Source of the DNA: Prostheceraeus crozeri
Lineage: Eukaryota; Platyhelminthes; Polycladida; Euryleptidae
Direction: 5' to 3'
NCBI GenBank assembly: GCA_907163375.1
Contig: CAJQUW010012540.1
Coordinates: forward strand, 1 to 64,000
DNA: 64,000 bases
A program made the position numbers and the translations under genes. Under the pieces are notes generated by a model. That model did not search any database. It was not told where the DNA came from and saw only the letters and a list, made by a program, of their open reading frames with translations. This document shows, piece after piece, positions 46,556 through 56,603 of this stretch. Position 1 is the stretch's first letter, and every line of letters starts with the position of its first letter.

Positions 46556-48419
46556 GTCCGGCAGCCAGAACAAGTTTCTGTAGGGAACGAGGCCGAAAAT
46601 GAGACTTTCACAGAATGATATACACCCTATGGCTACTTCGAATCCGCACGTCTGCTGATTTCTACCTGGTTCGTCTTCCTGTCAGACAGGATCATAGAAA
46701 AACACAATGCAGTTTTTGGCTGAAATGAAATTTTGTGTGTTTTCTTTGATTAAACGAAAAGTACTAAGCTTGGAGTTATAATTTTTGGCATGGAATGTCT
46801 TCAGTTCATTTCCTATGATGTGCATGTGCTATTATCATGCATCTAATCGGCAATTTGTGTGAGAATGTGGTTGAATGTGGACAAAGTTTTCCTCAAAATG
46901 TTTGTGTTTGCCGACATTAAGAGGCTCGATCGCCAAATCTAAATGTGTCTAGCTTCATAGACAGGGGTGCATGAAGATGAGCGGAAATGACCTGAAGACA
47001 TTCCATGCCGAAAATTATGACTCTGGGTTAAGTATTTTCGTTTAACCCTCGGGGGGTTTTCTGGGTCCACGTGGACCCATTTTTCCAGATCACTTGCAAA
47101 TGTATTAGCTGTTGTTTAAATAATTGCAATACATCGCAAAACTTTTTAGTAATCTCTGGGTGGGTCCGAGGACAGTCACACTGATTTCGTTTCTCGGTCG
47201 GTCATAGCGCAGAAATTGCCCGTATTCGTGAAACCAGATAAGGATTTCCCGTACCTTTAGCGACGCTATATCTTAGCCTTATCCTGCTCACGATGTGTAG
47301 CATTTTTTTCTTTTTTTTTTAACAACGCCATGCACTCAAAGGTGACAACTTGGTGGTCTTTTTTTGGGAGAGAAAAAAATCACAGCACTTGTTGCAAACG
47401 ATTCCATCGAATAATGAAGCATCGGGAATAGCGGTTTGTGCTTATTGGCCTGCCTGCGCTTGGCTATGAGACCGCGCGAGCAGGGCCGTTCTGTCATTAC
47501 ACCGACTGCTGCTTTATTTCTACGAAGCGAATTCATCTGCGAATGACACGGAGGACCTCCCAGAATCATCTGTTCATTCTGATTATGATAAAAAGTTACA
47601 TATTTTTCCCACTGATGACGACGTTCCCACCAACCAAGCAACGGCATCGCAATCAATTGATCTATCGCTGATGCTGATGAAGCAATGACTTCTCTCTCTC
47701 AAGACAGAGAAGAGAGGACGAGCGAAGAGAGAAAGAGGAATCTGCTTAGACCAAGCACCAGGTCTACACTCTGGCAGATTCGCGGCGCCATTTACTATTT
47801 TATAAATATACGGAAAATTTTTTTTTTGTTGTTGATCACGATATGAACAAGACTAAAAGAAAAAGAGACAAATCGGCGAGGGAGATGCAGATGAAGGTGC
47901 AGCAGACACGGAGCAAAAAGCCTTCGAAATTCGTTGGTGTCATTGGCCAGGCGTATATGTATATCTCTTAACGAACACACAGTGCTGTCACAGAAGAGTA
48001 CTGACGAGCTGTGGTCGAAAGAACACGGAAGGCCCATCTTCAAAATATTCAAAGAACGCCAGTCCAAGATTCAAAGAGTTAACAATCCATCCTGAAGGCG
48101 AAGGGCAGTGCTCGAACTGCCAACTGGCGAGACAAATTACAGCGGTTCTTTGATGGTTTCCATATACGGTGAAAAACATCAGCCCGAAGGATGGCACACT
48201 TAATCACAGAAAACACACAAAATTTCATTTCAGCCAAAACCTGCAATCTGCGTCCTATTGGATTTACATGTGTTTTTCTATGATCCTGTCTAACAAGAAG
48301 AGGAACTCACTAGAACTCGGCAGACGTGCGGATTCGAATTAGCCATAGGGTACACATCATTCTGAGAAAGTCTCATTTTCGGCCTCGTTCCCTGCAGAAA
48401 CTCGTTCTGGCTGTCGGAC
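46556..48419. mobile_element. Foldback element, copy 2 (interrupted)
   Basis: The arms match the 6847-7564 element (GTCCGGCAGCCAGAACAAG at the left, CTCGTTCTGGCTGTCGGAC at the right), with TA on both sides (46554-46555, 48420-48421). The right arm is split by a piggyBac-like insertion at 47046-48199. It is inserted in the LINE fragment ending at 46553. Confidence 0.85.
47046..48199 (+). mobile_element. piggyBac-derived element (deleted)
   Basis: Inserted at TTAA (47042-47045 and 48200-48203). Comparison with the intact arm at about 7340 shows the flanks join exactly across one TTAA. It begins CCCTCGGGGGGTTTTC. Plus-strand pieces suggest a transposase remnant: an acidic N-terminal stretch (SSANDTEDLPESSVHSDYDK), TKRKRDKSAREMQMK, and STDELWSKEHGRPIFKIF, like the ELW..GRPIF block before the piggyBac catalytic core. 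The core itself is missing. The right terminus does not match the left well, perhaps through decay. Confidence 0.75.
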
Positions 48420-48925
48420 TAACTTGAATGGACATCAGCTGTTTGCTTTGCTGATGGCAATTTCAGTTGCTCGGTCCGGCACCTATCTATGTCAATATTG
48501 CCAGATCTAAAGAGCAATCAAATTGCTGAAGCAGGCAATGGTTATTGTTTGTTGCTGATTATTGTCTTGAGGCGGTGAATTGTAAGTCAATTTATCAAAA
48601 TGATACTTTCTTAAAGGGCGATGATAGTAACTGTGAATTTTTGCGAAGCACAATGATGGAAAACCGAAACTTAACTATTGTCAACCACTGTAAAAGCCAC
48701 ACTGAGTGACCGTACACTAGACACATGCTGCTGTACACACCGACACGCACGTCCAATTGAACGAGTGTCATCGTCTCGATTCAGTGTACTCTATGAAGTC
48801 GGTCATCGAAATCATGTTAAGCCTCAGTCATATCTCCTAAACTTGTTGCTCTATGAAGAAAAGGAACAAATATATGGTACAATGCAATAACTGTCAGCAG
48901 CGGTCACACTTATCATGTGTTGGAC

Positions 48926-49272
48926 TCACAGAATTAGATTGGCACTACTGCAGTTTAGTGCACCCTCTATGAAAGAGACGGAAACGCGCCTACTGCAGTT
49001 TAGTGCACCCTAAAACAACGGCGCATTCTCCCGCAAACGATGACTACGCACATAATGTGCGAAGACGAAGACGAAGACACACGAAGACACTCATTTATAA
49101 CTATAGGGAAGAACGAACGGCATTCATTCTGTTGATTAAATCATGTTGTTCTCACATGCATTTTAGGGTGCACTAAACTGCAGTAGGGGTAAAAGAGGGT
49201 GCACTAAAGTGCAGTAGTGCCATTAGATTCATCTGTGCGCGAAGCAGATAAACAAAATATTTAATTCTGTGG
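48926..49272. mobile_element. CCACAGAATTAGA element, copy C (58-bp remnant)
   Basis: The edges are TCACAGAATTAGATT and TTTAATTCTGTGG, flanked by identical hexamers TTGGAC (48920-48925, 49273-49278). After removing the nested hAT-like MITE and its duplication only about 58 bp remains, so this is an extreme internal deletion of the family of copies A and B. Confidence 0.65.
48941..49221. mobile_element. hAT-like MITE with perfect 8-bp duplication
   Basis: A 281-bp palindromic element. GGCACTACTGCAGTTTAGTG starts it, and the near-complement CACTAAAGTGCAGTAGTGCC ends it. The motif CTGCAGTTTAGTGCACCC appears twice near the left end and inverted twice near the right. ATTAGATT flanks both sides exactly (48933-48940, 49222-49229). 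An 8-bp duplication is the hAT pattern. Confidence 0.8.
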
Positions 49273-49439
49273 TTGGACTAACGCAAGCAGCTGCTCTGCA
49301 CTTAAGTATTTGACATTGCAACACATGCATACTTTAGTCATCGCAAGCAACTAATTTCGAAGTTATATGTACATACTGTAGGTACAAACAGTCAAGCTTT
49401 GAATGATCAGTCGGTTGAAACAGTCACTACAACCCAAAT

Positions 49440-50230
49440 TCCATAAGGCAGTGAAAATGAAGTGACTGTACTTACAGCAACATCATTGACGAGAAATGGG
49501 GTGAGCCCAAAGGAGAAGATCTTAGGAAATATATCAATTCAGTTTATGAAGAAGTTGTACGTTGGAAAAGAAACCTATTTTATTTGCCCAGTGGTAAAGC
49601 TGATGAAGATGATTTTATTGACGAATTAGCCAGCATTGTAACTCTTTTCAATAATGGCTCAGCTTTTCAATCCATTGCACTCACTATGGTTTCCGTTTTA
49701 TTTCCTGTAAAAACCGTCCAAACAATCGAAGACAAAAGAGCATACTTCTGTATGCGAGTACTTCTGTGGAAGTAAGGTAAAATTAATGAACTTTTATCTG
49801 AATAGAGAACTTCAAAAATGATTTTCGTCAAAAAAGTACGCCAGCTCAATTAAGAATGAAAAACGTTTCAAATCTTTGATGGAACAAGGAAAAGTTTCCG
49901 CTGCCACGAAATGTTTTGGTAGCCAATAAAAAACAGCTCTTGAAGTTACTCCTGATGTTTTGATTGATCTTGCATAAAAATCTGCAGAATTCGGAAGCAT
50001 AATTCAAAGTCCTTTACCGAAAAAATATTTGAAGAAGTGATTTTCGAAGAAGTCAATGCTGCGATAAGTCCATGAACTAAAGCAATTCGAACGGTCGATT
50101 TTCTTCGGGTTAATCATTCAGAACTTATCATCAGATGTCTTCGTGTAGAGAGAGAATCTCATGGATGTTGCCATCTGCTGCTTTGTCCAAACATACTTGA
50201 TCAAATGTGACATAAGATTTGGGAACTGTA
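49440..50230 (+). pseudogene. Fossil retroelement ORF fragment
   Basis: Plus-strand pieces contain EEVVRWKRNLFYLPSGKADE, DFIDELASIVTLFNNGSAF and EDKRAYFCMRVLLWK. This resembles the region preceding the reverse transcriptase in a retroelement family widespread in cnidarians and other invertebrates. I cannot say whether it belongs to LINE-like or tyrosine-recombinase elements. It is broken in several places and only a fragment is present. Confidence 0.45.
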
Positions 50231-50351
50231 AATCAGTCAGTCAAAGGCTAAGAAAACAAAGAGACAAGTCGTCAAATGCAATTCTCAGATAAGTCATTTC
50301 TTTGAAGTTAATGTCAGAGGAAAGCTCTTGATATCTTGCGATAATGCAATT

Positions 50352-51437
50352 ATGTTTTCAAATTTGCAACGTGTGCTCTTAATCTTAAATATTTCCTCAA
50401 TCACTTTCTTTTATGTGTATTTGAACTTAGGGTCGCACAAGGAGAATTATGTCAAAGAACATACGACTAAGACGCTGAAAATGGATCAAGATAATGTATC
50501 TGAATGGATCGATAACAAATCTATTGAGAAATGTGTTCGCCAAATTTTGACTTTCGAAGACATTCGTGCATTGGCACACAGCAAAGAAGCGCAATATTTA
50601 TCTTTGAATCCTCACATTCCTTTAGACATTTTATCCCCTGATTGTAGAGGCTTCTTTCAAGCTAGGCCGAATAATTTGAATTCAAGCCAAGAAGAATCTT
50701 ATAGAAACTGTTTCAAGGAGAAATACAGTGAGGATTATATTCAGACAATTATGAAATCATTGCAGGAAGTAATACAAGCTTGTGAGAGAGCAGAGATTGA
50801 TTGTGTTCTTGCTTATGGATCACTAATCGGGTCAAAAAGATATCATGGAATGATTCCGTACGACGATGACTTCGATCTTTGGATTCGAGCAGATCAACTC
50901 AAGAATGTTTCTAAGCTATTCAGAAATATGACTCGACATAACCCTACAATGTTTTACAATGAAACTTATCCAAATCTTTGGAAGTTGTACATCTTATGTG
51001 AAAATAACACATACGACACCTGTGAAATTGCAGTGGATTTATTCATTCTTCATGACGAAGGCAACGAAACATGGGCGAAAAGCATGTATAACTTTCCACC
51101 AGAAAAAGTCTTCCCATATCGCCAACGGCCTTTCGAAGGAGTTTTATTCAAAACTCTGAACGATTATGATGCATTTTTTGAGGCCGTGTATGGACCTGAC
51201 CTTGATTATTGCAGTAATTACTATCATGACGGAACTATAAGAGAAGGGTGTCCAGAAATGCCGATTCCCTGCGATGAACTAGACTTTTTGCTTCCTTATG
51301 TTCGGATGTTTTTCATAAAAAGCGGCATTTTAGAGTTTCGTGTTTCTGCGCAAGGAGATTCAATCACGAATGTCTTCTATGATACAACAACCACTTTTGT
51401 GGAACCCTTTCCGCCCAAGCGAAAGTGGAACCATTGA
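50352..51437 (+). CDS. LicD/fukutin-family transferase, single exon
   Basis: An intact 361-residue intronless frame. The first ATG is at 50352; the frame is open a little further upstream without an ATG. A hydrophobic segment at residues 6-26 (LLILNISSITFFYVYLN) looks like a type II signal anchor, placing the rest in the Golgi or ER lumen. The LicD nucleotidyltransferase core follows: LAYGSLIGSKRYHG (GS at 156-157) and IPYDDDFDLWI (acidic cluster at 171-175, metal binding), then CEIAVDLFILHD and FPYRQRPFEGVLF, VYGPDLDYC and FPPKRKW. LicD proteins transfer phosphocholine in bacteria; animal relatives such as fukutin and FKRP transfer ribitol-phosphate during glycan synthesis. The exact substrate here is unknown. 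An AATAAA follows at 51555. Confidence 0.85.
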   Translation: MFSNLQRVLLILNISSITFFYVYLNLGSHKENYVKEHTTKTLKMDQDNVSEWIDNKSIEKCVRQILTFEDIRALAHSKEAQYLSLNPHIPLDILSPDCRGFFQARPNNLNSSQEESYRNCFKEKYSEDYIQTIMKSLQEVIQACERAEIDCVLAYGSLIGSKRYHGMIPYDDDFDLWIRADQLKNVSKLFRNMTRHNPTMFYNETYPNLWKLYILCENNTYDTCEIAVDLFILHDEGNETWAKSMYNFPPEKVFPYRQRPFEGVLFKTLNDYDAFFEAVYGPDLDYCSNYYHDGTIREGCPEMPIPCDELDFLLPYVRMFFIKSGILEFRVSAQGDSITNVFYDTTTTFVEPFPPKRKWNH

Positions 51438-51554
51438 GGTTTGTTGATGTGGAAGTATCATTCCATCGATTTCAGTGTGTCATGAGCTTTTGTACAGTCC
51501 ATGATAGGAAATTACATCAAAGACGAATTATTTTTGATTAGTAATTTTGAAACT

Positions 51555-51560
51555 AATAAA
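51555..51560 (+). promoter_or_regulatory. Candidate polyadenylation signal of the LicD gene
   Basis: AATAAA 118 bases after the stop codon of the plus-strand LicD gene. Confidence 0.4.
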
Positions 51561-52619
51561 CATTTTATTCCATTAAACTGCATTTCTCGAGCTCCAAAAA
51601 CAAAAAACTGAGATTGAGATTGAAATTTGCGGATAGTTTGAGCCGTGTAATATAACATTTGCATATTGCAATAGATTAATTGCATAATCGGATCGTGGTT
51701 TATATTTGTAATTTGGTCAAGTTCAGTCTTCAAAATGGTGCGTGTGTAACTCATATGCAACTGATTCCAGATAACTTTACGCTCTTTGACATTGAATCAC
51801 AAAAAGCTGCTTATTTTGATGTCTTATTATCATCATGAGAACCCAGTCCGTGAGTAATAGCTAATATTGTGAAGTATGCGGATATAAATGGATGAGCAAT
51901 TAGCCAATACCTTTATCGATTTTCCTTATTTTTTTTAACTCAAAAATTATTTCCTTCTCATTCGAATAATTTTGCGCACTGGCATTAACATAGGCCTATA
52001 GTTGATGGACTGAAATCGAATCATTATTTAAATCCTAAGCATCGTTTGTGTATTAGTGCAATGATAATCAACTATGTGAATGTTATCATAGATATTCATA
52101 AATATATAGCTTGTCACAGCAGCCTGTGAAATATATGCCCTTAAAGTCTCTTGAAAGCGGAATAATTCTGAGTTTCTCCTGCATTTCAGAGCAACTTATT
52201 TCTCCTTCGTCTGCGGAAATCTAAAGTGACAGTGATGAAATATTTTTGTACATAACTATTATAAAAAGGTTCTATAATTAGCTTCGTATAGTATAGAATT
52301 TTCAAAAATTAAGAACAAAAGTGTGAACGAGCAATTTCTTTTATTCAGGAAATTGTGTTTCTCCCTTGAGCAAATTGTTATTTGTACAGAGCGATAGCAG
52401 AAAAATCAATGATGCATCATTTGAATTCAGTTTGCTATTGCTGACAAGACCTATCCACGTCCAATTGCCTTTGGCGTGTTTTATTTTAGACTATTATTAC
52501 AAATTTGCAAAAGCCTAAAGCCGTCAAGTATATAGAAATTACAGTGTAAAGTTTGATTGACATTTAGACTAATTAAAGATTTTATGTTGTGTGCATCTAA
52601 GAACAAGAAGTGAAAGAAG
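51561..52619. other. No gene recognised
   Basis: About 1 kb of AT-rich sequence with no visible gene or repeat. Confidence 0.4.
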
Positions 52620-53256
52620 CACTGTAAATCATTAAGTCCAATTTAAGTATGAATCTGAGTACTTATCAGAAGAGCACTAGAATCACCGAACTTAAATTCA
52701 GAGGAGTACTAAAATGCCTGTTAAGGACTAATATGATGAAATTTTTATACCAATAAATACACGAGGCAAAGTTCAGTGAGTCAGTGCGTAGCTGGCAGTG
52801 ACGGCGCACACTATCTGAATAAGTCTTTTGTTTCCCAGCTAAGAGTGCATTGTCGAATGGCATGAATGGCGTCAATCAGCTAGCCAACATAGTTGTTCAT
52901 AGTTCCTGCACTGAAATCGCCAATCGGATCGCTTCCCTCTCAGGTAGTGAGTGCTAACAACTGGAAATGACGGCTTCATGTGTTCCTTCATATCGAAGTA
53001 GCTGCAGTGAAACAATAAAAGATTCTGCAAACCGCAACCTGTGACATTTTATAGATATCCCCCAAGACATCAATTTGGATCAAAACATCCTTTCTGACAG
53101 TGGAGACAGTTCTTGCCAACGTTTACCCATTTCACCGACTGCGGTTTGATTCGAGTGCACATTTCATTGATTCAAATGCATTTGTGATTAATTGCCAAAG
53201 CATTTCTTCGATGGATGGCCGGATTTCGCTGACTAGGTATACAGTGCAGTGTCATT

Positions 53257-53446
53257 CATAAAGTCCCAAATGAGTACTAGAAAGAGTACTGAACCTGAGC
53301 ACTAACTGTGACTAAGAGATGAGTACCATAATCTAATATTTTTTAGCTCGAAAATATTAGTAATGATTTTAGAACGCTTTTAAACTTAATTTGCATTCAT
53401 TTTAGTACTCATCTAATTAGTTGCATGGGACTAGCACCTCCACTAT
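53257..53446 (+). repeat. 190-bp repeat, copy 1
   Basis: CATAAAGTCCCAAATGAGTA to CTCCACTAT, repeated inverted at 55955-56159. It lies in the loop of the foldback element. Both copies contain several GAGTACT words. Confidence 0.7.
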
Positions 53447-53987
53447 ATCGAGATACGCCATACGGCATATTTAACCCGCCATAACACATACGCACATGCA
53501 TCGAAGAACTGCTTTGGCAATTAAACACAAATACACTTGGATTAATAAAATATTACAAGAATCAAAGCGCAGTCGGTGTAGTGGGTAAGCGTTGACAAGA
53601 CTGTCGGAAAGGATGTTTTCATCCAAATTGTTCATTAAGGTTCAGCAAGAGGATATCGATAAAATATCACAGATTGGTGTTTGCAGGATCGCTTCTTGTT
53701 TCATTGCACCTACTTCGACATGCAGGAACACGCCAAGCAGTCATTTTCTCATCGCTCGCTACCTGAGACAAGCGACCCGAGTGACAATTTTGCTGCAGGA
53801 ACTATGAACAACTATGTTGACCGTTTGGTAGGCGTCACTTGTTCCCACAGTCACTGCCTGTCAACAATGCACACTCTGTCTCTGCACGCCGTCATTGCCA
53901 GCTGCATGCTAACTCACTGAATTCATTGACACTGATGTTTCATCATATTGGCACTCAACAAGCATTTTATTACTTCTGTGAATTTAA

Positions 53988-55863
53988 CCCATTTAAGGCC
54001 GCCTTTGTAAATATCGGCAAATTTTCTATAAAAACGGTGGCAAGTATTTCAGAATGTTATAATTAAGAATAATATATGATGACCAGTTCATTGCAATAAC
54101 CCTATCTTAGAAATTAAAGCCGTAACGATTTCGTTACGATGGCGTCATATGATGTCAAAATATACAAAAGCATGATTTTTTTTAAATGCAGCTTATGAAT
54201 TGCTCCAAGCAATTCCTGCCGAAGTAATGAATCATAGCTTCAGCATGAAAGCTCTCCATCATATTTCAGAGGTATTTGTCGAAACTGTGAATTAGCAAAT
54301 TTAATCAAAGGCCTGCTATATGTTACTTGTCGTTGCTGTTTGCTGTGAAATCGTTATCGTTGAAATGAGAACAAGGTTTTATATTTCGAAATTCATGTCG
54401 AGAAACTGATTCTCTTTCTGCATCGACTCCAAATTCATGGTAGAGTTGGAGACGCCTCAGTCATTCGCAATGTCCACATAAATAAAGAATATTAAGAAAT
54501 GAACGCACTTGAGATTGTTTAGTATTATGTAGGCCTAAACAATTCTTTTGTCCCGGGTAGTCACTGGTTTCTGCCACTGAGGTCGATAAGACCATCAGCA
54601 TGCGTATCAAGCATCTCATAAAGATTCTTGCCTTGAAATGCATCCAGAGAATGTTTGTCCTATCTGCGAAGATGGAAATTACCGATATCTGCCATTTTAT
54701 TGACTGCTTTTTCTGTTTACTGAAATGATCACTCAAATCATCTTTCGTTGCAATCTCGCACTGCTTTACGATGTCACTAACCTCTGAGATATCGTTTGAG
54801 AGACTTACCTCTGATACATATAGACTCATCATCGTCTCAAAACTCTGATGAAGCATTTACTTATGGAGGTTTTGTGGCAACATTCATATACCGTGATCGT
54901 CGGCATTAGGCCTATTGCATATTTCAGTAACTTCTTCATCCATAGTTAGCAACAGCTTGGGTATTGTCTTCAGATAGCTACACAGGTTGATATAATCAAG
55001 CTAAGCTTTTATAGATATTTTAAACCAGTTTGGGCCATCTCGAGCCTCTGGCGTGCCCTTGTAAGGAGAGAAGCATCGTCTACAGCCAAAGAAGTTTTGG
55101 ATTGAAATTGCTCGAGTGGGAGGACATCTTTGTATTCTATGGCCAGGCGAACAGGCACCCTGCAATGTTTATGATTAAGCTATAAGAGGAAATGCTTGAG
55201 ATTTGATCTCTCTTTGATTTGCTTCCGTATATGAGCTAACAAGTCTAATGTTGAGGAAAATACTACGGCAATGGACTTCGGTTGGTTTTGTGACGGGAAA
55301 GCCATAGACTATAAATAGCAGCAGGCATTACAGACTCCTAGAATACACTAAGAATGCAATATTCCTATGAAATTGTTCGTTTTCAGTATTCAACAAACAT
55401 TAGTTTTAAAGAAAATTGATAGTATTCACCACCATTTACTTCATTTATATTGTTGCTGTATTTAACATTTGTATATCATATTACGCCAGTGTAACTAAAA
55501 CGTTACGGTTTAAAAAAATTACGTGCCATGTCATGAATGAATATCCGAGCAAGTATTGATTGCTATTTTCGGTATTTGATGGATAATGAGATCACGCAAA
55601 TGACATTGACAGTAAATTACATGTGGACGTTCATACACTGAGCCTTTCAGTATATTAGCAGATTTTAGGCCCATTTTTGTCTAATTTCGTGATAAAATAT
55701 AAGCACTAAAAAGTGATGAATTTTGAATTGGCGATTGTTTACCTGAAAATATGTGATAAATAATATATGGTAATCAAAATATTGTATCATATGTCGCAAG
55801 CTGGAGAAGACAGCAGATTCCGAAAAGTGCTGTAACGAAAACGTTACACTGGCGCTAAATGGG
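53988..55863. mobile_element. piggyBac-like element in the foldback arm
   Basis: A 1,876-bp element between TTAA at 53984-53987 and 55864-55867. Ends are CCCATTTAAGGCCGCC on the left and CCCATTTAGCGCCAGTG read inward on the right. Subterminal GTAACG/CGTTAC inverted words occur near both ends. The minus-strand frame at 54461-54856 (131 codons, with KQCEIATKDDLSDHFSKQ) is not recognisable as a transposase. Confidence 0.75.
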
Positions 55864-55954
55864 TTAAGTTCGGTAACTCTAGTATTCTTCTGTTTAGAAC
55901 TCAGTTTCATACTTAAATAGGACTTTATGATTTACATTGTATGACATTTTCGCC

Positions 55955-56159
55955 ATAGTGGAGGTGGCAGTCCTATGCAACTCATTAAATGAGTGCTAAA
56001 ATGAGTGCGAATTAAGTACTGTGCTTTCGAACCCAAAGTGTTCTAAAATGAGTACTAATATTTTCGAGCCCAAAGAGTACTATATTCTGGTACTCATTTC
56101 TTAGTCGCAGTTGGTGCTCAGGTTCAGTACTCTTTCTAGTATTCATTTGGGACTTTATG
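55955..56159 (-). repeat. 190-bp repeat, copy 2 (inverted)
   Basis: Inverse of 53257-53446, starting ATAGTGGAGGTGGCAGTCC and ending TTTGGGACTTTATG. It adjoins the right end of the foldback element. Confidence 0.7.
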
Positions 56160-56336
56160 AATAGCAGTAAGGATAAGTCCTCATGACAATCACTCCGGTG
56201 GCATAAACACCTGAGCTTACTCCCACACGTCTACAGGACGCTCGGAATCAAATACATTTGACAAACATTTGGCGTCTCAGATGAATGTACTTGCAGAAAA
56301 GTGAACAAGAAATCAAGAGTGTTGTGATCAGCCTAC

Positions 56337-56603
56337 TCAGTGATATCCTCCAGTCATGTGTTCATCATTACAGAGACTGAACTGACAACTGTCATCCCGG
56401 AAAGGTGACGCATTAGGGTGAGGCTGTTTCACTTGAGCATGTTGAAGGTGTGACGATGAAGTCTGATTACTTCGGTTCTGCTCAGTGTTTCGGCATGCAG
56501 AGATGAGACCGGATCTCTCCGCCTTCGTATTCACCGTTTTTGCATTTCTTCCATCATCCTGTGCTGACGGATTCGGAGAAGATGGAGATATGAATACTTT
56601 AGT
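56337..56603 (-). CDS. Terminal exon of an unidentified minus-strand gene
   Basis: A minus-strand frame of 88 codons follows a good acceptor (CTTTCTTACCACAG) and ends in TGA. It is rich in Ser, Asn, Gln and charged residues and less AT-rich than its surroundings: TKVFISPSSPNPSAQDDGRN, then SGLISACRNTEQNRSN and a final DEHMTGGYH. This composition suits a disordered cytoplasmic tail. No domain is recognisable and I did not find the upstream exon. A second open stretch at 56745-56942 (-), with LNSVDNDYSCGRPVAGL, could belong to it but lacks clear splice sites. Confidence 0.4.
   Translation of the reverse strand, partial: TKVFISPSSPNPSAQDDGRNAKTVNTKAERSGLISACRNTEQNRSNQTSSSHLQHAQVKQPHPNASPFRDDSCQFSLCNDEHMTGGYH

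Larger units (their letters stand above)
52620..55939. mobile_element. Large foldback element, interrupted
   Basis: The left edge CACTGTAAATCATTAAGTCC matches the inverse of the right edge (CAATGTAAATCATAAAGTCC). The left arm (52620 to about 53230) is the inverse of about 53480-53987 plus 55864-55939. The right arm is broken at a TTAA by a piggyBac-like insertion (53988-55863). The loop holds an unrelated repeat (53257-53446). Coding-like frames in the arms are mirror copies. Confidence 0.75.
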
